Position numbers and translations under genes: made by a program. This document shows, in pieces, positions 45,888 to 54,827 of a stretch of 64,000 nucleotides of DNA. The stretch comes from an uncultured Acidobacteriaceae bacterium (GTDB lineage Bacteria > Acidobacteriota > Terriglobia > Terriglobales > Acidobacteriaceae): NCBI GenBank assembly GCA_903849645.1, contig CAINJJ010000035.1, positions 1 to 64,000 on the forward strand, in the 5' to 3' direction. A model generated the notes under the pieces. It saw only the letters and a program-made list of their open reading frames with translations. It was not told where the DNA came from and searched no databases. Positions within the stretch are counted from its first letter, which is position 1, and every line of letters starts with the position of its first letter.

Positions 45888-48800
45888 ATGCGCACGCTTC
45901 CCCTGTCTGCACCCGCGCGCCTTTTCTTCCTCTTCATCACAGTTGTGGCTGCAGCCGGCCACGCCCATGCGCAACTTGTGGGCGGCAGCATTGCAGGCGA
46001 TGTGGTTGATCCAGGCAATGCCCTCATCGACAAGGCGTCCGTGCTCATCCACAACGTGGAGACCGGCAATGAGCGCCACCTCCTCACTGGCCCTGACGGC
46101 GCATTCGCCGCACCTTCCATTCCCGTCGGCGTCTACACAGTCTCGGTCGAACACGAGGGGTTTGCTCCGCTCAGACGCACCGGCATCGCTGTCACTGTGG
46201 GACAGAGCGTTCGCCTCCATCTGACTCTGCCGCTCGGAACCGTCGACCAGACCGTTACAGTCGCGGACATTCCCGCGACTGTCGACACTTCCACGCTGCA
46301 ATCGCAAGGCCTTATCAGCGAACACCAGGTCAAGGAACTCCCCTTGAATGGCCGCAGCTTCGACCAGCTTCTTGAACTCAACCCGGCCTCTGTCAGCTAC
46401 TCCAACCAGCGCTCCGGCGGGGTGGGGACTTCGAACTCCTCCGTGGGCAACATGTTCTCGGTCTCGGGCCGCAGGCCGCAGGACAATCTATTCCTCCTCA
46501 ACGGCATCGAGTACACAGGCGCCTCGATCATCAATGTCACCCCCGGCGGCACCAGCGGCCAACTGCTCGGCGTTGAGGCCGTGCGCGAGTTCAATGTGGT
46601 GAGCGACACCTATGGCGCCAACTACGGCAAGCGCGCGGGCGCGCAGGTCTCCATCATCACCGCTTCCGGCACCAACGCGCTGCATGGCTCTGTGTATGAG
46701 TTCTTGCGCAACAGCGCTCTCGACGCCCGCAACTATTTTGACCAGGCCAGGATTCCAGCTTTCCAGCGCAATGACTTTGGCGCGGCTTTGGGCGGCCCTT
46801 TGCGGCGCGACAGGCTCTTTGCTTTTGCCAACTATGAGGGCTACCGCCAGCACCTTGGCTTGAGCGATGTGACGTTTGTGCCGGACGCCGCGGCGCGTGC
46901 CGCCGCGGTGCCAAGCGTGCAGCCGCTGCTGGCGCTTTGGCCGGTCGGCACAAAGGACCTGGGAAGCGGAGTTGCTGAGGCCTTCTCCAGTCCGCCCCAA
47001 CATGTGCGCGAGGAGTTCGCCACCACGCGCGTCGACTCCAACCTCTCAGCCAGCGATCTGGCCTTTGCCGTTTACACGATTGACAACAGCGATGCCACCA
47101 CGCCGACCGCCAATCCGCTTTCGTCCATCTACGAGCGCCTGCGCGAGCAGGTATTGAGCGCGCAGGAGCAGCATATCTTCTCGCCCGGTTTGCTCAACAC
47201 AACACGCATCGGCCTCTCCCGCGCCGCATTTTCCTTTGACAGCATTGTGCAGGGCACAGTTCCCGGATGGGTTGGCGCAGGGCCCATTGGCGCAATCGTC
47301 ATCTCGGGCAGCACCGCCTCCAACGGAGCATCCCAAATCACCCAGGCAGGCGCCAACACCGGCAGCAACAACAACACCGCGCGCAACCTCATCACTTTTG
47401 ATGACCATATTTACTGGACCCGCGGGCAGCATCAGGTGGAAGCAGGCGTCTGGCTTCAGCGGCTGCAGTCAAACGATTTCCTCGCGCAGAATCAGTACGG
47501 CCAGGCCTCCTTCTCAACGCTGGCCGCGTTTGAACAGGGCATCGTCTCCAAGTACACCGTCGTCCCCGCGCCCACCGAGCTTGGCTGGCGGTCGCTCTTC
47601 AGCGCAGGGTTCATTGAGGACGCATGGAAGGCGACGCCCCGCCTTGAGGTTCGCGCCGGACTCCGCTTCGAGTCTTCAACTGGATGGAACGAGGCGCATG
47701 GCCGCGCCTCCAACTATGACTTCACCAACGGTGTCATCAACTCAACTCCGAGCATTGGCAGTTCCGCCCTCTCCCGCAATCGAGCGAAGTTCCTTCCGGA
47801 GCCGCGCGTCGGCATTGCGTGGGATATCTTTGGCAACGGCAAGACGGCGCTCAAGGGCAGCTTCGGTCTGCATCGAGCCCTGCTCGATACGCTCGACTAC
47901 CGCCTCGACCAGGCCGCGCCCTACAACACCACGCTCTCCTTCAGCAACACGACTGTCGGCAAACTCCAGCAACTGTCCGCCGCTTCGGCCACCGGCGGTC
48001 TCATCTCCCCCAGCAACTTGCAGCGGGATATCCAGACACCCACAGTGCTCGCATGGACCGCGCGCCTGGAGCAAGAGGTCGCGCCGTCAACCATTCTCGC
48101 GCTCGCATACGTCGGCTCCCACGGCTACCACCAGATCCTCTCGGAAGACCAGAACGAGCCTGCGTATGTGATTTGCCCTTCCGCTGTGTGCCCTGCTTCG
48201 CTGCCTTCCGGCACGGTCTACTATCCCACGACCAAGCTGGCCAATCCCGCCCTCGCCAACTCAACCTCATGGGTCTCTCAAGGCATCAGCAACTACAACG
48301 GTCTTGAGGTTGACCTGCGCCGCCAGCTCTCCGATGGGCTGCAACTGCGCGGCGTCTACACCTGGTCGCGCAATCTCGACGATGGCTCTGCCTGGAACGC
48401 CAGCGTCTCCTCGAACACTCCCGCCTTCGTCTCCTTTCCAGGGAATCCTAAAGTGGACTACGGCCTCGCCGCGACCAATGTGAGCCACGCTGCCGCGATT
48501 AACGGAACATGGGAGCTGCCTCTGGGGCGCGGCCACCTTCTTCTGGGCAATGCACCAAGAAGCGTCGAGCGCCTCGCCAGCGGTTGGACCGCCAGCGTAA
48601 TCGTCTCGTTGCAGACGGGCTTCCCCTTCTCGCCGCAAATGGGCTACAACCCCACCGGCAACGGCGACACGCGCAACCCCGCACGTCCTTCGCTCAACCC
48701 TGCCTTCCACGGTTCGCTTTATCCGGGAACGGTTCACCAGTGGTTCAACCCCAATGCCTTCATTGCGCCCGCGCCCAGCACGTTCGGCAATGCAAACCGC

Positions 48801-49073
48801 GACACGCTCAAAGGGCCCGGACTCATCGATGCAGACCTCTCGCTTGTGAAGAACATCTCCATCAGCGAGCGCGTCCATGCGCAGTTCCGCACCGAGTACT
48901 TCAACCTGCTAAACCGCACCAATCTCACCACGCCCAATGCCGTCGTCTTCAGCACCGGGCCAACTCCGGCCAAGCCCGCGACAGCCGCAGCTCTCTCACC
49001 CACCGCGGGTGTTGTCACCGCAACAGCCACAACTTCACGCCAGCTCCAGTTCGCGCTCAAGTTTCTCTTCTAA
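45888..49073 (+). CDS. TonB-dependent receptor in the sulfur-assimilation island
   Basis: Outer-membrane receptor of 1061 residues, the large Oar-like type frequent in acidobacteria. A signal peptide (to about residue 28, AHAQ) is followed by a carboxypeptidase-regulatory-like domain (GDVVDPGNALIDKASVLIHNVETG), a plug with LPLNGRSFDQLLELNPASVSY (near 152-172) and GVEAVREFNVVSDTYGANYGKRAGAQVSIITASGTN, and a barrel ending LQFALKFLF. AAGGAG lies before the ATG. It stands between sulfite reductase and cysDNH and has its own poly-Cys leaders, so it is probably induced when cysteine is short. A sulfur-containing substrate such as a sulfated glycan or sulfonate chelate is an inference from that context only. 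Confidence 0.88.
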   Translation: MRTLPLSAPARLFFLFITVVAAAGHAHAQLVGGSIAGDVVDPGNALIDKASVLIHNVETGNERHLLTGPDGAFAAPSIPVGVYTVSVEHEGFAPLRRTGIAVTVGQSVRLHLTLPLGTVDQTVTVADIPATVDTSTLQSQGLISEHQVKELPLNGRSFDQLLELNPASVSYSNQRSGGVGTSNSSVGNMFSVSGRRPQDNLFLLNGIEYTGASIINVTPGGTSGQLLGVEAVREFNVVSDTYGANYGKRAGAQVSIITASGTNALHGSVYEFLRNSALDARNYFDQARIPAFQRNDFGAALGGPLRRDRLFAFANYEGYRQHLGLSDVTFVPDAAARAAAVPSVQPLLALWPVGTKDLGSGVAEAFSSPPQHVREEFATTRVDSNLSASDLAFAVYTIDNSDATTPTANPLSSIYERLREQVLSAQEQHIFSPGLLNTTRIGLSRAAFSFDSIVQGTVPGWVGAGPIGAIVISGSTASNGASQITQAGANTGSNNNTARNLITFDDHIYWTRGQHQVEAGVWLQRLQSNDFLAQNQYGQASFSTLAAFEQGIVSKYTVVPAPTELGWRSLFSAGFIEDAWKATPRLEVRAGLRFESSTGWNEAHGRASNYDFTNGVINSTPSIGSSALSRNRAKFLPEPRVGIAWDIFGNGKTALKGSFGLHRALLDTLDYRLDQAAPYNTTLSFSNTTVGKLQQLSAASATGGLISPSNLQRDIQTPTVLAWTARLEQEVAPSTILALAYVGSHGYHQILSEDQNEPAYVICPSAVCPASLPSGTVYYPTTKLANPALANSTSWVSQGISNYNGLEVDLRRQLSDGLQLRGVYTWSRNLDDGSAWNASVSSNTPAFVSFPGNPKVDYGLAATNVSHAAAINGTWELPLGRGHLLLGNAPRSVERLASGWTASVIVSLQTGFPFSPQMGYNPTGNGDTRNPARPSLNPAFHGSLYPGTVHQWFNPNAFIAPAPSTFGNANRDTLKGPGLIDADLSLVKNISISERVHAQFRTEYFNLLNRTNLTTPNAVVFSTGPTPAKPATAAALSPTAGVVTATATTSRQLQFALKFLF

Positions 49074-49100
49074 TAGCAAGCATTCAGCAGGCGTAGGCAA

Positions 49101-49128
49101 GGGGGTCAGCCCATTTGTACTGGCCCCC
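49101..49128 (+). terminator. Hairpin between the receptor gene and the cysD leader
   Basis: GGGGGTCAG (49101-49109) pairs with CTGGCCCCC (49120-49128), a 9-bp stem with one G-U pair and a 10-base loop. No T-run follows. It may end the receptor transcript. It overlaps the -35 region of the cysD leader promoter. Confidence 0.45.
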
Positions 49129-49143
49129 GCGATTTGCTACCAT
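49115..49143 (+). promoter_or_regulatory. Promoter of the cys operon leader transcript
   Basis: TTGTAC (49115-49120), a 17-base spacer and TACCAT (49138-49143) give a plausible sigma70-type promoter with a start point a few bases before the leader ATG at 49154. Confidence 0.5.
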
Positions 49144-49153
49144 CAGGTTACAC

Positions 49154-49222
49154 ATGACGTGCGCTACCCCAAGCCGCTCCTGTTGTTGCCTGTCGAACAC
49201 TTTCGACGGGTGTATGAACTAG
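49154..49222 (+). CDS. Poly-Cys leader peptide of the cysD-cysN-cysH operon
   Basis: A 22-codon ORF that begins MTCATPSRSCCCLSN and has a further Cys at residue 20. The CCC run is encoded TGT TGT TGC, with the same CTGTTGTTG-like core seen in the other leaders. The ATG is 11 bases after the -10 box and lacks a good ribosome site, so it is leaderless or nearly so. The stop lies 111 bases before the cysD start. I found no T-tailed terminator in that interval; GCTGAA and TTCAGC (from 49265 to about 49306) can pair around it. Regulation by cysteine supply is inferred from its position and composition. Confidence 0.72.
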   Translation: MTCATPSRSCCCLSNTFDGCMN

Positions 49223-49333
49223 TCTCTGGTTCCCCAAAAGAATCCAATCAGACGACGCACCCTAGCTGAACAAGCCAGCGTGCGAGTACCGTGCATCGGC
49301 CTTCAGCGAATCCAGTCCTGAATGAGGTCATGC

Positions 49334-50293
49334 ATGCCGGTCACCCAAATCGCAGCGCAGTCTTTGCCCGTCCCCATCCCGGTTCCCTCTTCCCACGAGC
49401 ACTTGAGCCACCTTCGACTGCTCGAGGCCGAGAGCATTCACATCCTCCGTGAAGTGGCATCGGAGTTCGAGCGACCCGTGATGCTTTACTCCGTCGGCAA
49501 GGATTCCTCCGTGATGCTGCGGCTGGCGCAGAAGGCCTTTTATCCCGCACCCATCCCCTTCCCGCTCCTCCACGTGGACACCGGCTTCAAGTTCGCCGAG
49601 ATGCTCAGCTTTCGCGATGAGATGGCGCGTTCGGTCGGCGCGGAACTCCTGGTATGGCGCAACGAATCAGCAATCGCGGCCGGTACAAATCCCATCGCGC
49701 TCGACACCAGGCGCTGTTGCGGATTGCTCAAGACCCAGGCTTTGCTCGACGCCCTGCGCCACTACAAGTTTGACGCTGCCTTCGGCGGCGCGCGCCGCGA
49801 CGAAGAGAAGTCCCGCGCCAAGGAGCGTATCTACTCGTTTCGTGACAGCGCCGGACAGTGGGACCCCAAGAATCAAAGGCCCGAGTTGTGGAACCTCTAC
49901 AACGCCCGCGTGCATCCCGGTGAGAGCATTCGCGTCTTCCCTCTCTCCAATTGGACAGAGATGGACGTATGGCAGTACATCCACGAAGAAAAGATCCCCG
50001 TCGTCGACCTCTACTTCGCGAAGGAGCGTCCCATGTATGTCCGTGGAGAGGCGCTTCTGCCCATTGAGCAGGCCTTCGTCGCGCACCGGGACGAGATGCC
50101 GCAGATGGTTCGCTCCCGCCTGCGTTCCCTCGGATGCAGTCCATGTACCGGGGCCATTCGCTCCGATGCGGACTCCATCCCGGCCATCATCTCCGAACTG
50201 CTTTCGTTCCGCAACTCCGAGCGCGCCAATCGCGCCATCGACCACGACCAGGAAGGGTCCATGGAGATCAAGAAGAGAGAGGGATACTTTTAA
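49334..50293 (+). CDS. cysD: Sulfate adenylyltransferase subunit 2 (ATP sulfurylase)
   Basis: With CysN makes adenylyl sulfate (APS) from sulfate and ATP; 319 residues. The PP-loop is [13 protein letters not shown], followed by [45 protein letters not shown] and [17 protein letters not shown]. The ATG at 49334 is chosen over one at 49322 because TGAGG lies 6 bases before it. It is the first gene of cysD-cysN-cysH-permease, and the stop shares one base with the cysN start (TAATG). Confidence 0.95.
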   Translation: MPVTQIAAQSLPVPIPVPSSHEHLSHLRLLEAESIHILREVASEFERPVMLYSVGKDSSVMLRLAQKAFYPAPIPFPLLHVDTGFKFAEMLSFRDEMARSVGAELLVWRNESAIAAGTNPIALDTRRCCGLLKTQALLDALRHYKFDAAFGGARRDEEKSRAKERIYSFRDSAGQWDPKNQRPELWNLYNARVHPGESIRVFPLSNWTEMDVWQYIHEEKIPVVDLYFAKERPMYVRGEALLPIEQAFVAHRDEMPQMVRSRLRSLGCSPCTGAIRSDADSIPAIISELLSFRNSERANRAIDHDQEGSMEIKKREGYF

Positions 50294-52017
50294 TGGCAAC
50301 GCTTTCTAGTCCTTCTTTCTCCGTCATTGACTATCTGGCCGAAGAACGCGGAAAAGATCTCTTCCGCTTCTCCACCGCGGGCAGCGTGGACGACGGCAAG
50401 TCCACGCTCATCGGCCGCCTGCTCTACGACACGCAATCGGTCTACGAAGATCAGGTTCGCGCCATCGAAGGCAAGGGCACAACCGTTCCCGGCCAAATCG
50501 ACTTCGCACTGCTCACCGATGGCCTGCGCGCGGAGCGTGAACAGGGCATCACCATTGACGTTGCTTACCGCTTCTTCTCCACGGCCCGCCGCAAGTTCAT
50601 CATCGCCGACACTCCGGGCCACGAGCAGTACACGCGCAACATGGCTACAGGAGCCTCCACCGCCGATGCCGCCGTCGTTCTCATTGACGCCAGCAAGGGC
50701 GTACTGGAGCAGTCGCTCCGCCACGCCTACATCGCTTCGCTGCTCGGTGTGCGCCACATCGTGGTCGCCATCAACAAGATGGACCTCATCGGCTATGCCG
50801 AGCAGCAGTTTCGCTCCATCGAACACGACTTCTCCCTGCTCCTGAACCGGATCGCGCAAGATACAGGCAACCCCGTCGATTGCGTGTTTGTCCCCGTAAG
50901 TGCTCTGGCCGGCGACAACATTGTTCATCGCTCTAGTGCGATGAACTGGTATGCAGGGCAATCTCTGCTTGAGGTACTGGAATCGCTCCCGCCCTCGCGC
51001 AACAGCCGTCTCGATCCCTTCCGGTTTCCGGTGCAGCGCGTGATCAGGCCAAGCCATACCTTTCGCGGCTTCGCCGGCCAGATTGCCTCGGGCACAGTCA
51101 CCGTGGGCGACTTCATTACTGTGCTGCCATCGGGCAAGACAGCACAGGTCACGCGCATCGTCACCTTCGATGGAGATCTCGAAAGCGCGCGTTCGCCACT
51201 CTCCGTCACGCTGGTGCTTGATCGTGAGATCGACATCAGCCGCGGCGATCTCATCGTCGCCGCCGGCTCTCAAGCTACTGTTGCACGGAACCTGGATGCC
51301 GCACTTGTCTGGATGGACCTGCGTCCGCTTCAACGCAATCGTCGCTATCTGCTCAAGCACACCAGCCAGACCGTGCCCGCTGTCATCACCGCGGTCAATC
51401 ACCGCACACACGTTGGCACGCTGCAGCACGAGGCTGCAACCACATTGGAGCTGAATGGAATTGGGGAGATTGCGCTGCATCTCATGCGCCCCATTGCCGT
51501 TGATCTCTACCGGCACAATCGCAATACCGGAGCCTTTATCCTGGTTGACCCGGAGACGAACAGCACCGTCGCCGCCGGAATGATCCATGCGATTCACGAC
51601 AGCACCGCACAGGGCAAGCCATTGCACGGCTCATCCGGTCCGCTCACCGCCGAAGAGAGAAGCGCGCGGTGGGGCCATCGCGGCGGCGTCCTGGATTTGA
51701 AAGCGCCCGAGGACCTCGTGGATTTGATCGAACGCGATCTTCTCTTGCATGGCTTCATCGCCGTTCGCATCAACGCAGATGATCCATCCCCTTCCAGCGA
51801 TCATTCCTTGCTTGACGCGGTTGTCCAGCGCGTGGTCGATGCCGGATTGATTGCCTTGATCGCGCACCAGCCAGACAGCGACGAGATCACCGCCCACTCC
51901 GGCAGCTACACCACGGCTCTTGCCGCGGACAGCCCCGCGCAGGCGATCGCGGCAGTGCATGAACTTCTCCGACGCGCTGAAATTGCAGTCAACACACAGA
52001 AGGCAGGCCTCCAATGA
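50293..52017 (+). CDS. cysN: Sulfate adenylyltransferase subunit 1 with degenerate APS-kinase-like tail
   Basis: GTPase subunit that drives sulfate activation; 574 residues. GTPase motifs are AGSVDDGKSTLIGRLLYDT (P-loop), DTPGHEQYTRNM and NKMDL. The usual EF-Tu-like beta-barrel domains run to about residue 445. A further 125 residues follow, with LDLKAPEDLVDLIERDLLLHGFIAVRIN and VVDAGLIALIAHQP, which recall APS kinase (compare the DAGLI strand of CysC) but lack any Walker A GxxxxGKS. This looks like a CysNC fusion whose kinase has decayed or been repurposed. The 3' end overlaps cysH by four bases (ATGA). Confidence 0.9.
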   Translation: MATLSSPSFSVIDYLAEERGKDLFRFSTAGSVDDGKSTLIGRLLYDTQSVYEDQVRAIEGKGTTVPGQIDFALLTDGLRAEREQGITIDVAYRFFSTARRKFIIADTPGHEQYTRNMATGASTADAAVVLIDASKGVLEQSLRHAYIASLLGVRHIVVAINKMDLIGYAEQQFRSIEHDFSLLLNRIAQDTGNPVDCVFVPVSALAGDNIVHRSSAMNWYAGQSLLEVLESLPPSRNSRLDPFRFPVQRVIRPSHTFRGFAGQIASGTVTVGDFITVLPSGKTAQVTRIVTFDGDLESARSPLSVTLVLDREIDISRGDLIVAAGSQATVARNLDAALVWMDLRPLQRNRRYLLKHTSQTVPAVITAVNHRTHVGTLQHEAATTLELNGIGEIALHLMRPIAVDLYRHNRNTGAFILVDPETNSTVAAGMIHAIHDSTAQGKPLHGSSGPLTAEERSARWGHRGGVLDLKAPEDLVDLIERDLLLHGFIAVRINADDPSPSSDHSLLDAVVQRVVDAGLIALIAHQPDSDEITAHSGSYTTALAADSPAQAIAAVHELLRRAEIAVNTQKAGLQ

Positions 52018-52712
52018 GCACAGCGGAATTGAAACAGCATACCAAGGCCAGGCTCGAAGAACTCAGCGCGGCCCTTGCTCGTGAAATCACAGGCAACAAC
52101 GATGTCTGCCTGACCTGCAGCTTTCAAGCAGAGGATGTGTTGCTCGTAAAACTGGCCTTGCAATTCAACCCGGCCATTCCCGTTCTCTTTCTCGATACCG
52201 GCTACCACTTTCGCGAGACATATGCCTATCGCGACCGCATCGCCCGCGAATGGAATCTCAATCTCATCAACCTGCTGCCCGAGAAGACAGTCCCCGAGCA
52301 AGAGGCGGAGCACGGCCTTCTCTATCAGCTCGCGCCTGATCAGTGCTGCAAGCTCCGCAAGGTTGAGCCGCTCTTCAAGGCAGTTGCCCAATACCGCGTC
52401 TGGATCACCGGGTTGCGCCGCGAGCAGGCAAAGAGCCGCACGGCGCTTGAAGAGTCCGCGCTCTTCACGCTGCCGGGCGGCAAGCAGGTGCTCAAGCTGG
52501 CCCCTCTCGCAGCCTGGACCACGCGCGCTGTCTGGTATGCGTGTGAAGAATTCTCCATCCCTCTGCTGCCACTCTATGCGCAGGGCTACTCATCCATCGG
52601 ATGCGAGCCGTGTACCTCACTCCCCCTCGATCCCTCTGATCCGCGTTCCGGCCGCTGGGCAGGGCGCAAAGTCGAGTGCGGCATCCACATCGAGGCGCCC
52701 TCGGCTCAATAG
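52014..52712 (+). CDS. cysH: Assimilatory APS reductase, 4Fe-4S type
   Basis: Reduces adenylyl sulfate to sulfite; 232 residues. TCSFQAEDVLLVKL is the PP-loop-like region and FLDTGYHFRETYAYRD follows. The paired cysteines in DQCCKLRKVEPL and GCEPCTS form the CC...CxxC set that holds the 4Fe-4S cluster of APS-specific reductases. ECGIH near the C-terminus carries the catalytic Cys. The cluster motif and the absence of an intact APS kinase both point to APS rather than PAPS as substrate. It feeds sulfite to the reductase encoded across the island. Confidence 0.95.
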   Translation: MSTAELKQHTKARLEELSAALAREITGNNDVCLTCSFQAEDVLLVKLALQFNPAIPVLFLDTGYHFRETYAYRDRIAREWNLNLINLLPEKTVPEQEAEHGLLYQLAPDQCCKLRKVEPLFKAVAQYRVWITGLRREQAKSRTALEESALFTLPGGKQVLKLAPLAAWTTRAVWYACEEFSIPLLPLYAQGYSSIGCEPCTSLPLDPSDPRSGRWAGRKVECGIHIEAPSAQ

Positions 52713-52753
52713 AGCAGCAAGGCAGATCCCTGCGGCAACACAGAGGAATGGAA

Positions 52754-53560
52754 ATGCAATATCTCGTCGGCTTCGCCATCGCATTGTTCATCGCGCTCAC
52801 CGGAGTGGGCGCCGGAACCATCACGGTGCCAGTTCTCGTGTTGTTCCTGGATGTGCCGGCGCCTGTCGCGGTAGGCATCGGGCTGACCTTTTCCGCTGTC
52901 GTCAAGCTGATCCTTGCGCCCTCTCAAATCCTGCGCGGCAATGTTGCCTGGCGTACGCTGGGACTCATGTTGCTCGGTGGAGCGCCCGGCGTACTCATCG
53001 GCTCATTGTTCCTCAAGCAATTGGTTCATGCCGGTTCGCAGAATCTGCTGAACGGCCTGCTTGGCGCGGTCCTGGTGTGCACGGCGAGCTGGCAACTCGC
53101 GTTCTCATTCCGCCCCATGCGCGAGAAGGCCGCTGTGCGCGACCGCGGCTTCCTGCTGCCATGGCTCATGCTTCCGGTTGGCGCGGAGGTAGGCTTCTCC
53201 TCCGCCGGCGCGGGAGCGCTCGGCAGCGCCGCGCTGCTCAGTCTTACCACACTGACGCCGGCTCAGGTCGTGGGCACCGACATCCTCTTCGGCTTCGCGC
53301 TTTCCCTGCTCGGCAGCGGAGCCCATTGGTACTCCAGCCCCTTCAGCCAGCCGTTGCTCCTGCAATTGATCGCCGGCGGAGTTCTCGGCGCCATCGGCGG
53401 AACGCTCCTGAGCACGCACATCCCGCGCCGCCCATTGCGCCTTGCCCTGTGGGTGTGGCTGATGATCCTGGGCGGGCAGCTGATCTTCAACAGCTATGAA
53501 GTGTGGAGCGGCACGCACAGAGACAGCACCATGGCAGTCCAGGCGGCTAGCCACTCCTGA
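52754..53560 (+). CDS. TauE/SafE-family permease
   Basis: Integral membrane protein of 268 residues with about eight hydrophobic segments. FAIALFIALTGVGAGTITVPVLVLFL at the start, AVGIGLTFSAVVKLILAP, and the second-half counterpart VGAEVGFSSAGAGALGSAALL match the TauE/SafE two-repeat layout. It is the last gene of the cys operon, 41 bases after cysH. In that setting it may import sulfate, as no ABC sulfate transporter is in view, or export excess sulfite. The ATG at 52754 is best spaced from AGAGG; one at 52748 is in frame. Confidence 0.82.
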   Translation: MQYLVGFAIALFIALTGVGAGTITVPVLVLFLDVPAPVAVGIGLTFSAVVKLILAPSQILRGNVAWRTLGLMLLGGAPGVLIGSLFLKQLVHAGSQNLLNGLLGAVLVCTASWQLAFSFRPMREKAAVRDRGFLLPWLMLPVGAEVGFSSAGAGALGSAALLSLTTLTPAQVVGTDILFGFALSLLGSGAHWYSSPFSQPLLLQLIAGGVLGAIGGTLLSTHIPRRPLRLALWVWLMILGGQLIFNSYEVWSGTHRDSTMAVQAASHS

Positions 53561-53603
53561 GTGCTTAGGGAACTCGTGCGCCAGGCGATTGGCCGCCAGT
53601 AGC

Positions 53604-54659
53604 TCAGTTGCGAATCCCCGCCAGCAACTGCTCGATCTCCGACTTCTCCAATGCGGTCAGCGGCACCAGCGGGGAGCGGCCGCGGCCGCCGTAGTAGCCG
53701 TTGAAGTCGCAGGCGTGCTTCACGCCGTTGATGCCCATCTGCCCCACAATGCGCTGGCTGGGTGCTGCAATCCGCGCCTGCTTCTCTTTCGCCAGTTCCT
53801 TGTCGTGGTCCTTCCAGGCCATGTGCACTTCCTGACAGGCCTGCGGGGCGCAGGCGGCAAAGCCAAGAACGGCTCCGGCTGCGCCGGCTTCAAGAGATTC
53901 CAGCAGGTTCCCAGCCGCGCCGGTCAGAACCTGAAAGCCAACTTCCTTCGTGCGCGTCTTGATGGGAGCTACCGGCTGTGCCACGGCCACCGCCGCGCCG
54001 CCCGCCAAACCAGCCGCTGACACAAAATTGGAATCGCCCTCAGACTTCGCGGCCAGCATCCGCGCCGTTGCCGCTTCAAAAATCGGCGTCACAGTGACTG
54101 TTCGGCGCGGAGCAGCCGCGGTCGCTTCAACCAGGCCGCGAATCCGCTCAATGCTGCCACTGGAGTCCTTGATGCCGATGATGTTTCGGTGCTGCGCCAG
54201 TTCCGCGACCAACTCAACCGGAATGTTGTAAGGCACGCAGCGCGGAATGTTGTAGAGCAGCACAGGCAGTGGAGAGTGGTCTGCCACGCTGCGAAAGTAG
54301 TTGAGCACGGCAGCCGCAGTCATTTGGTTTGCATAGTAGACGGGAGTCCGAACCAGCACTGCGTCGTAGCGGGAGTCCGCGGCCGCCTCGGCCAGGGCAA
54401 GCGTTGTCTTGAGGCTCTCGTGGCCAATGCCGGCAATCAGCACCTTCTCCGGCGCTGATGCCTCCGCGGCCACGCGCAACACATCGCGCGACTCACACTC
54501 GTCCAGCATCACGGCCTCGCCGGTTGACCCCAGCACCAGCATGCCGGCCAGCAGGCTTCGCGAGTAGCGGGCCATGTTGGCCTCAAGCTTGCGAAAGTAG
54601 ATGCGTTCATCCAGGTAAAAGGGTGTGGGAACGGCGGCGAAAATGCCCTCGATAAGCAT
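53604..54659 (-). CDS. DapA-family aldolase/lyase with an internal insertion
   Basis: Protein of 351 residues, about 55 longer than ordinary dihydrodipicolinate synthase. The family core is clear: FAAVPTPFYLDERIYFRKLEANM, GSTGEAVMLDECE, VLLYNIPR with the catalytic Tyr, and IIGIKDSSGSIERIRGLV with the Schiff-base Lys. Between that Lys segment and VLTGAAGNLLESLEAGAAGAVLGFA lies extra Ala-rich sequence (roughly residues 180-240). It could act on another keto-acid, so the specific reaction is left open. AAGGAA lies very close to the ATG. Confidence 0.78.
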   Translation of the reverse strand: MLIEGIFAAVPTPFYLDERIYFRKLEANMARYSRSLLAGMLVLGSTGEAVMLDECESRDVLRVAAEASAPEKVLIAGIGHESLKTTLALAEAAADSRYDAVLVRTPVYYANQMTAAAVLNYFRSVADHSPLPVLLYNIPRCVPYNIPVELVAELAQHRNIIGIKDSSGSIERIRGLVEATAAAPRRTVTVTPIFEAATARMLAAKSEGDSNFVSAAGLAGGAAVAVAQPVAPIKTRTKEVGFQVLTGAAGNLLESLEAGAAGAVLGFAACAPQACQEVHMAWKDHDKELAKEKQARIAAPSQRIVGQMGINGVKHACDFNGYYGGRGRSPLVPLTALEKSEIEQLLAGIRN

Positions 54660-54827
54660 TTCCTTATTGTAGAACCCGCCCGCGGGGTGCGCCGCCACGC
54701 CGCAGGGTCGGCTGGCCCCACCGTGCGTGCCTCCGCATTTCCGATTGCCCTGGGTCGCGGCAAAGTATATGTTGTATCTTGAGTAAGCATCCGGCTCAAA
54801 CCGACACAAAAATCAGGAGTTGAACGA

